Part shown: piece after piece, positions 16,292 through 24,537 of the stretch | Layout: every line of letters begins with the position of its first letter | Position numbering within the stretch: position 1 is the stretch's first letter | Translations under genes and position numbers: made by a program | Assembly: GCF_009650995.1 (NCBI RefSeq) | Contig: NZ_WHVV01000014.1 | Location: forward strand, 1 to 64,000 | Direction of reading: 5' to 3' | DNA length: 64,000 bases | Origin: Sporosarcina cascadiensis | GTDB taxonomy: Bacteria > Bacillota > Bacilli > Bacillales_A > Planococcaceae | The notes under the pieces: generated by a model | Seen by the model: the letters and a program-made list of their open reading frames with translations, nothing else | The model's database searches: none | What the model was told of the DNA's origin: nothing

Positions 16292-18013
16292 TTATTTAAC
16301 TTTTGTTTTTTCCAAGTCTTTCGGCCCGAATGTAGCCTCGCGCTCCCACCATAGTGGAATTTGAATACTTTCTTCTGTTAAGTTCCCTTGACCATTCGCT
16401 ACGTCGCGTGCAATTTCATATCCAGCCTGCGCATGGCGAACAACGCCAATTCCAGAATCCACAGTCATAGCAACTTCCAGGCGCATATCTGATTCAGCTG
16501 TTCCATCCGCCACCATTGTTACACCCGTATGAACTGCTTCACCCATTGAATAGTTCGCTTGGATTGCGATTAAATCACACATTCCAACAGCGTTCAAAAG
16601 TCCATTTAGCATCGGCCAGTCAGAGATCAAGTCGCTGCCGTCTTTCATGTTTTCAGATTCAAATGTCGGATTAACGATTGATCCTGAGTCCAAGTTGTCA
16701 CGTGAGAATGCAACTGGTCCAGCCAGTTCACCGCGGCGAATCATATCATTGACTTCCAGCGCAAACTTTTTACGCTGTCCGAAGCCCATATAACAGATAC
16801 GTGCAGGCAATGCTTCGATAGGAATATGTTCTTTTGCCAGCTTGATCCAACGAGTAACCAGGAAATCATCCGCAAACTTCTCAAGAATCATATCATCGAT
16901 TTTGCGAAGATCTTCCGCTTCACCTGACATGCATACCCAGCGGAATGGTCCGCGGCCTTCACAGAACAACGGTCGGATGTATTCTGCCACAAAGCCTGGC
17001 AAGCGTTTTGCTTCTTTTTCATCCATACCCGCATCAATACATTCTTTACGATGACTCGTTCCATATTCGAATGAGTGAACCCCTTCATCCATAAATTGAA
17101 TCAATGCCTTCAATTCACGAATCATTGTTTCGCGGCCTTTTTCCAGGTACAGATTACGATCCGTGTCACGAAGCTGTTCAGCCTCTTCAACCGTATATCC
17201 TGATGGCAGATATGAAATCGGGTCATGTCCCGGAGTCATGGATGTTGCAATTTCTGGACGAAAATCACTCTTCAGTACTTCTTCAAACACATCAGCTGCA
17301 TTACCTACTACAGCGATGCCAAGCGGTTTACCTGCTGCGGCATATTCTTTTGCCTTTTTGATTGCCTCATCAAGTGAAGGTGCCAATTCATCGATGAAGC
17401 CCTTTTCGATACGGCGGTTAATAATATCAACATTTGAATCAACCAGGATACAAACACCGCCATGCATTGTCATAGCACGAGTTTGGTTTCCGCCCATTCC
17501 GCCTGCTCCTGCAGTCAGCAAGATTTTACCGACAAGAGAGTCATTATAGTGAAGTCTTGCAATCGCGGAAAGTGTTTCGAACGTCCCTTGGATGACTCCC
17601 TGTGTTCCGATATATTCCCAAGGTGCAGCTGTATAGTTTGCATAGATTGTTAAGTTCTTATCCTGTAAGTCATAAAATGTCGGCCAATCTGCTTTCATGA
17701 TGTTTGTAGTTGCCATTACTACTGTCGGAGCATATTTATGCGTCTTAAATACTGCTACCGGCATACCGGATTGTACTACGAGAGTTTCATCGTCTTCTAG
17801 TTCTTTCAACGTTTTTACGATAGCATGATAAGATTCCCAGTTACGAGCTGCCTTTCCGATACCGCCGTAGATAACCAGCTCTTCCGGCTTCTCTGCGTTT
17901 TCCATATTATTTTCTAACATTCGAAGGATCGTTTCTTGTCTCCAGCCTTTACAGCGTAACTCAGGTCCTCTTTGTGCCTTTACCGAATATAAAATTTCTG
18001 GTTTAGTTGTCAT
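16292..18013 (-). CDS. hutU: Urocanate hydratase
   Basis: Converts urocanate to imidazolonepropionate using tightly bound NAD+ (573 aa from the chosen start). Urocanase landmarks include the glycine-rich GAGGMGGNQTRA (NAD site), ATSMTPGHDP, YGTSHRKE and the active-site Cys in RWVCMSGEAEDL. The ATG at 18013 follows AGGAGGAATTCATT. The longer frame to 18079 is excluded because it would begin inside the sigma-54 promoter, upstream of the predicted start of transcription. It is first in the hut unit with a leader of only about 40 nt. Confidence 0.96.
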   Translation of the reverse strand: MTTKPEILYSVKAQRGPELRCKGWRQETILRMLENNMENAEKPEELVIYGGIGKAARNWESYHAIVKTLKELEDDETLVVQSGMPVAVFKTHKYAPTVVMATTNIMKADWPTFYDLQDKNLTIYANYTAAPWEYIGTQGVIQGTFETLSAIARLHYNDSLVGKILLTAGAGGMGGNQTRAMTMHGGVCILVDSNVDIINRRIEKGFIDELAPSLDEAIKKAKEYAAAGKPLGIAVVGNAADVFEEVLKSDFRPEIATSMTPGHDPISYLPSGYTVEEAEQLRDTDRNLYLEKGRETMIRELKALIQFMDEGVHSFEYGTSHRKECIDAGMDEKEAKRLPGFVAEYIRPLFCEGRGPFRWVCMSGEAEDLRKIDDMILEKFADDFLVTRWIKLAKEHIPIEALPARICYMGFGQRKKFALEVNDMIRRGELAGPVAFSRDNLDSGSIVNPTFESENMKDGSDLISDWPMLNGLLNAVGMCDLIAIQANYSMGEAVHTGVTMVADGTAESDMRLEVAMTVDSGIGVVRHAQAGYEIARDVANGQGNLTEESIQIPLWWEREATFGPKDLEKTKVK

Positions 18014-18062
18014 AATGAATTCCTCCTGAAAGTTTGTTTTTTGGTGTCTCGCCATTATATAT

Positions 18063-18079
18063 TGCAAATAGCGTGCCAA
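18063..18079 (-). promoter_or_regulatory. Sigma-54 (-24/-12) promoter for the hut unit
   Basis: The minus strand reads TTGGCACGCTATTTGCA, identical to the promoter at 8521-8537 in both conserved blocks (TTGGCACG, TTGCA) with the same spacing. It lies 50 bp before the hutU ATG. Confidence 0.9.
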
Positions 18080-18198
18080 CTTTATAGTTTCAGGGAAATA
18101 AATTCTGATTATTAATAAAAAGGTTGCTGTATCAAGGTTTTAAACTAGCAGAATAAGAAAACGAAAAAACAAGATATACTATGCAAATTCGGTCTGTA

Positions 18199-18223
18199 GT
18201 GCAGACAAATTACTCATCTGCAC
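18199..18223. promoter_or_regulatory. Inverted repeat GTGCAGA-N11-TCTGCAC upstream of hutU
   Basis: Perfect 7-bp arms, about 150 bp upstream of the predicted hutU transcription start. GTGCAGA also occurs at 8675 and 18304 in the candidate enhancer sites, so this is a likely additional activator site. Confidence 0.5.
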
Positions 18224-18262
18224 CTGCCCTTCCCTTAGCTTTTTTCATCATAACCCGCTCGC

Positions 18263-18276
18263 AGTAAGCGCTTTCA
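18263..18276 (-). promoter_or_regulatory. CcpA operator (cre) between enhancer and hutU promoter
   Basis: The minus strand reads TGAAAGCGCTTACT, matching the cre consensus TGWAARCGYTWNCW at every position. It lies between the candidate enhancer and the sigma-54 promoter, where a bound repressor could block looping. Confidence 0.65.
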
Positions 18277-18282
18277 GAGGTT

Positions 18283-18310
18283 GCAGATATATTTTGCATG
18301 CAAGTGCAGA
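18283..18310. promoter_or_regulatory. Candidate activator binding site (UAS) with TTGCATGCAA palindrome
   Basis: GCAGA box, then TTGCATGCAA (18294-18303), then GTGCAGA. It shares 17 of 21 bases with 8755-8775. It is about 235 bp upstream of the hutU start of transcription and 60-85 bp before the activator gene, overlapping where that gene's own promoter should be, so it could also serve autoregulation. Confidence 0.6.
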
Positions 18311-18368
18311 CTTTTCTGACAGTTGCGTGTTATAATAAAAACTCTTCACAACAAGGAGGTTTTGATGG

Positions 18369-20072
18369 ATGTTAGCCAAAACAATAGGTTCATTGATGCA
18401 AAGTTTCGTTGACGGGGTCATTGTCCTCGATAACTCAAGCGAAGTGTTATGGTTCAGTTTAAAAGACAATTTAAGCTTTACAATTGACTCAACAACTAAT
18501 ATAAAAAAGCTATTCAATCGAGGAGAATTGCGATTTATCGATAACGAAGAATTCTTTTTGGAATTACAGGGACAGCAGCTTCAAGTTTCCGTAAAGTTAA
18601 TCGAAGAACCACAACAATTGATCGTGCTGTGTATAAAGGAATTTGCCTTTCAGCTAGATAATAGCGAAGCGCGTCTTTTTTGTATGGAGAAAGTGATTGA
18701 AACCATTGATGAAGGAATTATGATGAGCAATGCTGAAGGGGAAATCATCGTCTATAATGATGCTCAGGAAAAAATGGAAGGCTTAAGCGGACAAGAGATT
18801 ATTGGAAAGCCACTATGGGATGCCTATAATTATAATCCGCAGTACTCCGAGCATCGGCATGTATTCAAAACAGGAAAACCTATATTTTCCCGTTATCGCG
18901 CACATTCAAAGATTGCGGGCATACCGAAGTATGTTAATTACAGTACGTATCCAATACAGAAAGATGGAGAAACAATCGGAGTTTTCTCTATCAGCACAAA
19001 CGAGTCAAAATTAAAAGATCAACTCTATCAAACAATCGAAATGAAACGCAGCAACAATAAGCATGATGATGAGAAAACCTTTTCCACAAATGGAACAGTC
19101 TTTACATTTGAAGATATTAAGGGGCAAAGTACATCACTCAGAGAATTATTACGTGAAGCACAAGCGGTATCCGTCCATAACGCAGACACATTAATCGTTG
19201 GAGAAACAGGTACCGGCAAAGAGCTGTTTGCACAAAGTATGCATAATCACAGCTCCCGCAGAGATAAACCATTTGTTGCGATTAACTGTGCTGCTATCCC
19301 TGAAAATCTGTTGGAAAGCACATTGTTTGGTACGGTAAAAGGCGCTTTTACTGGGGCAGCCGATCAAATAGGATTATTTGAATTTGCAGAAGATGGTACT
19401 TTATTTATGGATGAGATCAACTCTATGCCAATGACATTACAATCGAAACTAATGCGTGTCTTGCAGGAACGTTTAGTTCGGAGAGTCGGCTCTAATAATG
19501 TAACACCGGTTCGATGTACAGTTATCAGTGCATCAGATGAAGATCCGGAAAAATTGATTGCGGAAGAGCGGATGCGTCTTGACTTGTTTTATCGCATTGC
19601 CAATACAAGTCTCTACATCCCTCCTTTACGCGACCGGCCGGAAGATATTTTATTTTTCATAAATCACTTCCTGGAGACTTTCCAATCAAAAATGTCTATC
19701 GTAGCTCCTCCCCTGTCGCCTGTGCTGCGTGATGCGCTGCTTAGATATCCATGGCCGGGGAATATTCGTGAGCTGGAACATTTAATACAAAATATTGTAA
19801 TCCGGGTATCAGATGAAGCGGAAGAAATTAAAATTGATCATTTACCATCCTATATTCGGGGGAAAATTTTAGTGCAGCAGCAATTTCATACTAACGGAGA
19901 AGTTAAAGCGAGAAGACCGATCAAAAATGTATTAAACCATTCAAAAAAGCAATTTATACAATCCGCATTGGAACAGACTAACTGGAACATATCAGCAGCA
20001 GCCCGAAAACTTGGCATTACACGACAAAGTCTGCAGTACCACATAAAAAAACATGATTTAGAAAAACCATGA
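18369..20072 (+). CDS. PAS-containing sigma-54-dependent transcription activator (RocR-like)
   Basis: Enhancer-binding protein (567 aa) that uses ATP hydrolysis to open sigma-54 promoters. It has an N-terminal sensor region (1-105), a PAS domain (about 108-215), an AAA+ domain with Walker A GETGTGKE at 278-285 and the sigma-54 contact motif GAFTGA at 325-330, and a C-terminal Fis-type helix-turn-helix (NISAAARKLGITRQS). It starts at the ATG nine bases after AAGGAGG. An ATG four bases earlier is out of frame. It is divergent from hutU, with shared enhancer motifs between them, and is the likely regulator of both sigma-54 units. The PAS domain may bind the inducer (histidine, urocanate or an oxoacid), by inference. 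Confidence 0.9.
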   Translation: MLAKTIGSLMQSFVDGVIVLDNSSEVLWFSLKDNLSFTIDSTTNIKKLFNRGELRFIDNEEFFLELQGQQLQVSVKLIEEPQQLIVLCIKEFAFQLDNSEARLFCMEKVIETIDEGIMMSNAEGEIIVYNDAQEKMEGLSGQEIIGKPLWDAYNYNPQYSEHRHVFKTGKPIFSRYRAHSKIAGIPKYVNYSTYPIQKDGETIGVFSISTNESKLKDQLYQTIEMKRSNNKHDDEKTFSTNGTVFTFEDIKGQSTSLRELLREAQAVSVHNADTLIVGETGTGKELFAQSMHNHSSRRDKPFVAINCAAIPENLLESTLFGTVKGAFTGAADQIGLFEFAEDGTLFMDEINSMPMTLQSKLMRVLQERLVRRVGSNNVTPVRCTVISASDEDPEKLIAEERMRLDLFYRIANTSLYIPPLRDRPEDILFFINHFLETFQSKMSIVAPPLSPVLRDALLRYPWPGNIRELEHLIQNIVIRVSDEAEEIKIDHLPSYIRGKILVQQQFHTNGEVKARRPIKNVLNHSKKQFIQSALEQTNWNISAAARKLGITRQSLQYHIKKHDLEKP

Positions 20073-20083
20073 TAAAGCAACGG

Positions 20084-20131
20084 GCTATTCTAAAAAGTTG
20101 GTTTTAACTTTTTATATAGCTCTTTTTAAAT
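20084..20131 (+). terminator. Terminator of the sigma-54 activator gene
   Basis: GGGCTAT-N3-AAAAAGTT pairs with AACTTTTT-N3-TAGCTC, followed by TTTTTAAAT, directly after the stop codon. Confidence 0.7.
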
Positions 20132-20284
20132 TTCAAAATATTACCAATTTTTATTACATAATTAGATTCAGAATAATAAATTACATGAGAAAGCACACTC
20201 ATATATTACATACATTCTCTCAGTAACTATCAGTAAGCCCAATAGAATATAGAAATTCGTTATAGAAATGGCAGAATATTATGG

Positions 20285-20290
20285 TATGAT
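20285..20290 (+). promoter_or_regulatory. Possible -10 element for rpoN
   Basis: TATGAT preceded by TGG (extended -10 form), 70 bp before the rpoN start. No good -35 box is seen 17 bp upstream. Confidence 0.35.
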
Positions 20291-20360
20291 GAAATAAATT
20301 AAGTGTAAGCGCAATCATTTTCTTTAAAATTGGATTGTTTTATTTTAGGAGGTTAAACCA

Positions 20361-21647
20361 ATGGAAATGATTCTACAGCAAAAACAAGAGTTAAGTTTGC
20401 GGATGACACCTGAATTGCGTCAGGCCATTGAGTTACTACAATTATCAACGTATGATTTAGAACAATATATTAGGGAACAGGAATTAGAAAATCCACTGAT
20501 TGATTTACAGGAGTCAGATGGAAGCGACAATTTTCAGGAATCAGCAGCAGTTAAATCATCTGGTTCCGGAATGGAGCAGCTGGATTGGGTAAAGCAGCAG
20601 GAAGAGAGTAAACGTGACCAGCTGATTAACCAAGTCAATTTAACTTTCAGTGATTGCGACACACAACAGTTGTTGAAAGCTTTGATTCATAACCTGGACG
20701 ATAATGGATACTTATCTGGAGACATACTATTTCAAGATGAGTCCAAAATAGAGTCAGGAATTGAACTGCTGCAGCAAATTGGACCTCCCGGCATTGGCGC
20801 CCGCAATTTACAGGAATGTCTCTTACTGCAGGCAAATCAATGTGAAAACTGTCCGGAATTAGCTGAAGTCTTTATTCGAGATTATCTTTTACTCGTTGCA
20901 GAGCATAAATGGCCCGAGATTGCGAAGGGTATGGAAATATCATTGCGTAGCGTACATGAATTGCATGAGTACGTCTTGACATTAAACCCCAGACCCTGTC
21001 CTGAACTTACCATCGCAAACACGGAATTCATGATTCCAGACGTCATCGTCGAAGAAAAAGAAGGTCAGTTGTCATTCCGTTTAAATGATAAAGGACTACC
21101 GAAGATTGGACTGCAAAGGGAATATGTATCTAATCTGCAGGGTAAGTCGGAGTTGTCATCGTACCTGAGGGATTATCATAAGAAAGCTCAATGGCTGCTG
21201 TCGAGCATTGAACAGCGCAGAAATACAATCATCAGAATCGTTACCAATTTGATTGAAAAACAGGAGGCGTTTTTCAGGAAAGGTGCCGAATCACTGCAGC
21301 CAATGACCCTGAAAGATATTGCAGACAGCATCGGGATGCACGAATCTACGGTGAGTCGTGCGGTATCTAATAAGATTATGCAAACACCAGTCGGTTCATT
21401 TGAAATGCGTACATTATTCACTTCTAAGTTATCTGCACAAGATGGGAACAGTATTTCTCAATCAGCTGTCAAGTCTTTATTGCAAAAGTTAATTGGAAAA
21501 GAAGATAAAAAGAAACCTTTATCTGATCAAAAGATCGCTGACTCATTTCTAGAGGAGCAAGGGATTACGATATCAAGAAGAACTGTTAGTAAATATCGTG
21601 AAGAACTCCTTATTCCCTCATCCAGTAAACGAAAAAGAGTTCTATAA
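20361..21647 (+). CDS. sigL: RNA polymerase sigma-54 factor (SigL/RpoN)
   Basis: Alternative sigma factor (428 aa) reading -24/-12 promoters with an activator's help. The N-terminal activator-interacting region (LRMTPELRQAIELLQL) is at residues 13-28, with an acidic/Gln-rich linker, the core-binding domain, a helix-turn-helix (ESTVSRAVSNK) and the C-terminal RpoN box SRRTVSKYREEL. AGGAGG precedes the ATG. It follows the activator gene by about 290 bp. Having the sigma factor, its activator and two target promoters together in under 20 kb is unusual for the Bacillales, where sigL normally stands apart from its regulons. Confidence 0.96.
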   Translation: MEMILQQKQELSLRMTPELRQAIELLQLSTYDLEQYIREQELENPLIDLQESDGSDNFQESAAVKSSGSGMEQLDWVKQQEESKRDQLINQVNLTFSDCDTQQLLKALIHNLDDNGYLSGDILFQDESKIESGIELLQQIGPPGIGARNLQECLLLQANQCENCPELAEVFIRDYLLLVAEHKWPEIAKGMEISLRSVHELHEYVLTLNPRPCPELTIANTEFMIPDVIVEEKEGQLSFRLNDKGLPKIGLQREYVSNLQGKSELSSYLRDYHKKAQWLLSSIEQRRNTIIRIVTNLIEKQEAFFRKGAESLQPMTLKDIADSIGMHESTVSRAVSNKIMQTPVGSFEMRTLFTSKLSAQDGNSISQSAVKSLLQKLIGKEDKKKPLSDQKIADSFLEEQGITISRRTVSKYREELLIPSSSKRKRVL

Positions 21648-21665
21648 CTAAAGATCGCTAGGCCG

Positions 21666-21697
21666 AAAACCAATCACTTTTGATTGGTTTTTTTATG
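21666..21697 (+). terminator. Terminator of rpoN
   Basis: AAAACCAATCA-CTTT-TGATTGGTTTTTTTAT, a short stem with a T-run right after the gene. Confidence 0.85.
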
Positions 21698-21790
21698 AAC
21701 TTGAAACCAAAATGAGCTACTGCACGGTTTGAAGCCGCCATCAGCATGATGAAATAAATTGGAATGTATTATTTGCAAATTTTAAAGCAA

Positions 21791-21824
21791 AATAAAAAGA
21801 CCGTTCTGCGTGAGCAGAACGGCC
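21791..21824 (-). terminator. Terminator of the SASP gene
   Basis: On the minus strand CCGTTCTGC-TCAC-GCAGAACGG is followed by TCTTTTTATTTTG. Confidence 0.85.
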
Positions 21825-21841
21825 GTCTTACTGATTACTGA

Positions 21842-22051
21842 TTACTTTGAATAACCGTTCATTTGAGATTGAGCCTGACGCACTAATCGCTTAGTAATTT
21901 CTCCGCCGACGGAACCGTTGGCACGCGATGAAGCATCTGGTCCAAGTTGTACACCGAATTCAGAAGCGATCTCTTCTTTCATCTGGTTTAGTGCTTGTTG
22001 TACTCCTGGTACTAAAAGCTGGTTTGAGTTGTTGTTGTTGCTGTTTGGCAT
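21842..22051 (-). CDS. Small acid-soluble spore protein, alpha/beta type
   Basis: DNA-coating spore protein (69 aa) that protects spore DNA and feeds germination as an amino acid store. It has the germination-protease site region [10 protein letters not shown] and the second SASP signature [15 protein letters not shown]. The ATG at 22051 follows AAGGAGGTGAACGAC. A GTG three codons earlier overlaps that ribosome site. Asn-rich N-terminus. It is adjacent to thiI, as sspA is in B. subtilis. Its presence shows that the host forms endospores. Confidence 0.95.
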   Translation of the reverse strand: MPNSNNNNSNQLLVPGVQQALNQMKEEIASEFGVQLGPDASSRANGSVGGEITKRLVRQAQSQMNGYSK

Positions 22052-22073
22052 GTCGTTCACCTCCTTGTGACTA

Positions 22074-22102
22074 TAGAATGGCCACTTTTGAAAAAATCAT
22101 GC
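22074..22102 (-). promoter_or_regulatory. Sigma-G promoter for the SASP gene
   Basis: The minus strand has GCATG, 17 bases, then CATTCTA, matching the forespore sigma-G consensus (GHATR-N17/18-CATWHTA). It lies 23 bp before the start codon. Confidence 0.75.
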
Positions 22103-22128
22103 AGGAGATGTAACTGGAAATATTTCCT

Positions 22129-23331
22129 TTAGAGAAAATCATCGAATTCTTCTTCCGTCTGGTTGCTCGGAATGATGGTTTCACGGCCGTTTACCGCATC
22201 TTCCATCATCTCATTGAAATCCTGAAAACTTTCATAATAACGGACTTTTTCTACTTGAGGCTTCGTTTTTGAGCTGGATGGCGTGAATACCGTACAGCAA
22301 TCTTCATACGGACGGATTGAGATTGAATAGGTTCCGATCTTTTCTGCGACTTGAATGATCTCTAGTTTATCCATCGCGATCAATGGTCGCAGAATCGGTG
22401 TATTTGTCACTTCATTGATTGCAGTCAGACTGTCCAGCGTCTGACTTGCCACCTGACCAAGACTTTCTCCTGTAATCAAACCCAGCGAGTTGGTTTCTTC
22501 ACGTACACGATCCGCAATCTGCATCATCATTCGTCTTGTTGTCGTCATTGACAAATTGCTGGGCACTTGTTTGACGATTGCTTGCTGTAATTCCGTAAAC
22601 GGTATAATGTGCAGACGGATTGTCGCACCAAACTTGGACAGCTGTTTAATGATGTCTTCTACTTTTTGTTTTGCGAGCTCACTCGTAAACGGCGGACTGG
22701 CAAAATGAATCGCATCAAACGACACGCCTCTCTTCATCATTAAATAACCTGCTACAGGGCTGTCAATTCCTCCTGATAACAATAGAAGTGAATGACCATT
22801 TGAACCAACCGGCATTCCCCCGGCACCTTTGTATATATGTGATGAAATATAGGCACCCTGTTTCTGAATTTCTATAAACAATAAAATTTCAGGCTTCTTC
22901 ATTTGTACAATTAATTCGGGAAATGCACGGAGTACATGTCCGCCAAGCTCTTGCTGCAGTTCGCCTGTTACAAGCGGAAATCTTTTATCGGTCCGTTTCA
23001 CTTCCACTTTAAATGTCTTCCCCGCTGTTTCAGTTTTACTCAATACATCTAGTGAAGTAGACTTTATCGCTTCAAGTGTGGGTTCGCAAATTGCAATCGG
23101 ACTGAACGATTGAATACCAAATACGCTTGGTAATATTTCTATCGCTCTTTCCAATTCTTCTGGATGGTCTGAATATAAAAACATGCGGTCGCGTTCCGCT
23201 CGCATCGTAATACCCGAAAGTTCCTGCAGCGCCGCTTTAATATTATCTTTTAACTTACGCACAAATTTACTTTTATTTTTTCCTTTAAGAGACATTTCGC
23301 CATATCTGATTAAGATGGTATTCCAGTTCAT
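22129..23331 (-). CDS. thiI: tRNA 4-thiouridine / thiazole sulfurtransferase ThiI
   Basis: Transfers sulfur from a cysteine desulfurase to tRNA U8 and in thiamine thiazole synthesis (400 aa). It has an N-terminal ferredoxin-like plus THUMP region (1-165) and a PP-loop LLLLSGGIDSPVAGY near residue 184 that adenylates the tRNA. As in Bacillus proteins there is no C-terminal rhodanese domain. Its start codon overlaps the stop of the cysteine desulfurase gene (ATGA), so the two are translationally coupled. Confidence 0.96.
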   Translation of the reverse strand: MNWNTILIRYGEMSLKGKNKSKFVRKLKDNIKAALQELSGITMRAERDRMFLYSDHPEELERAIEILPSVFGIQSFSPIAICEPTLEAIKSTSLDVLSKTETAGKTFKVEVKRTDKRFPLVTGELQQELGGHVLRAFPELIVQMKKPEILLFIEIQKQGAYISSHIYKGAGGMPVGSNGHSLLLLSGGIDSPVAGYLMMKRGVSFDAIHFASPPFTSELAKQKVEDIIKQLSKFGATIRLHIIPFTELQQAIVKQVPSNLSMTTTRRMMMQIADRVREETNSLGLITGESLGQVASQTLDSLTAINEVTNTPILRPLIAMDKLEIIQVAEKIGTYSISIRPYEDCCTVFTPSSSKTKPQVEKVRYYESFQDFNEMMEDAVNGRETIIPSNQTEEEFDDFL

Positions 23332-24461
23332 TTTCCAGTTCCCCTTTTCAATAGCTGCATCAATTGATTTACTGCATCCTTCAGCTGCTGAATTTCTTGT
23401 ATTGTCTGATCTTTCCCCAGACTGATGCGGATTACACCTTTTTCAAAATCTTTCGGCAGGCCGATTGCTTCTATTACATGACTCATGCCCGCTGTTTTTG
23501 AAGAACAGGCACTTGAAGTCGAAACATAAATTCCTTTTTCCTGCAAAAAATTTACTGCTACTTCTCCTGTAATGTTTTTAAATGCCACGGCTAATATATA
23601 AGGCGCGCTCGCATTCGAAGCAAGTACCCTGCAATCTTCTATCTCAGAAAAAAACTGAACTAATTCATTTCGCCACTGGGCAAATTGTTCAAGATTAGTT
23701 TCTTCCTTCATTAAACGTGCCGCCTTTGCCAAAGCGGCAGCGTGCGGCACAGAAACCGTACCATTTCGTAAACCGCTTTCCTGTCCGCCGCCAAAAGTAA
23801 TAGGCTGGATCCGCAGATTTTTTCGATAAGCTAAAAATCCGCATCCTTTGATACCATAAATTTTATGCCCAGACAGCGATATCAGATCCGGGCTGTCCTG
23901 AAAATCTCCGGGTATTAATTTTCCAAAGCTCTGAACACAATCCGAATGAAAAACTGCACGCGATACGCTGTGGATAACTCTTGCGCATTCAGCTATAGGC
24001 TGAACTGTTCCAATTTCATTATTCACGTGAATAATACTGACTAATAAGGTATCCTGCCGTAAGCAGCGCTTGAGCTCTTCGATAGAGATTCGTCCTTCGC
24101 TGTCTACAGCCAGATAGTCGACATCAAAACCTTGTGATTGTAAATATTGAAATGTATTTAGAACAGATGAATGTTCTATTTCCGTTGTGATGAGATGACG
24201 GCCCTTATGCTGATTAGCCAGTGCATATCCAATGATGGCGAGATTATTCGCTTCTGTGCCTCCAGAAGTAAATACTCCTTCCGTTAATCCCATTCCAATA
24301 ATTTCGAGCAACTGAAACCGCGCCCGTTCTAATAATTTTTCCGACTGTTTGCCTGCTGCATGCAAAGAAGCGGGATTTGCGTAGTATGCAGACGACACAT
24401 CCATGAATGTCCGGAGTACTCTTTCATCTGCTTTAGTCGTTGCACTGTGGTCAAAGTACAT
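23328..24461 (-). CDS. Cysteine desulfurase (IscS-like, NifZ type), partner of ThiI
   Basis: PLP enzyme (377 aa) that takes sulfur from cysteine as a persulfide. The PLP Lys is in SLSGHKIYGIKG and the persulfide Cys is in STSSACSSKT. The protein begins MYFDHSATT. The pairing with thiI matches nifZ-thiI of B. subtilis, where this desulfurase is dedicated to ThiI. The ribosome site is weak, and expression may rely on a transcript shared with downstream thiI. Confidence 0.93.
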   Translation of the reverse strand: MYFDHSATTKADERVLRTFMDVSSAYYANPASLHAAGKQSEKLLERARFQLLEIIGMGLTEGVFTSGGTEANNLAIIGYALANQHKGRHLITTEIEHSSVLNTFQYLQSQGFDVDYLAVDSEGRISIEELKRCLRQDTLLVSIIHVNNEIGTVQPIAECARVIHSVSRAVFHSDCVQSFGKLIPGDFQDSPDLISLSGHKIYGIKGCGFLAYRKNLRIQPITFGGGQESGLRNGTVSVPHAAALAKAARLMKEETNLEQFAQWRNELVQFFSEIEDCRVLASNASAPYILAVAFKNITGEVAVNFLQEKGIYVSTSSACSSKTAGMSHVIEAIGLPKDFEKGVIRISLGKDQTIQEIQQLKDAVNQLMQLLKRGTGK

Positions 24462-24493
24462 ATTTCCAACCTGCCTTTTTATTCAGAATGAGC

Positions 24494-24528
24494 GAAACAA
24501 AGCCACCGGTCAAACCGGTGGCTTTGTC
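24494..24528 (-). terminator. Terminator of ezrA
   Basis: AAAGCCACCGG-TTTGA-CCGGTGGCTTT followed by GTTTCG on the minus strand, in the 76-bp gap between ezrA and the desulfurase gene. Confidence 0.75.
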
Positions 24529-24537
24529 GGAATATAG

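Noticed and set aside
18014-18079. N-terminal extension of hutU starting at 18079
   Set aside because: It would start inside the sigma-54 promoter, upstream of the predicted transcription start. A strong AGGAGG site marks the ATG at 18013.
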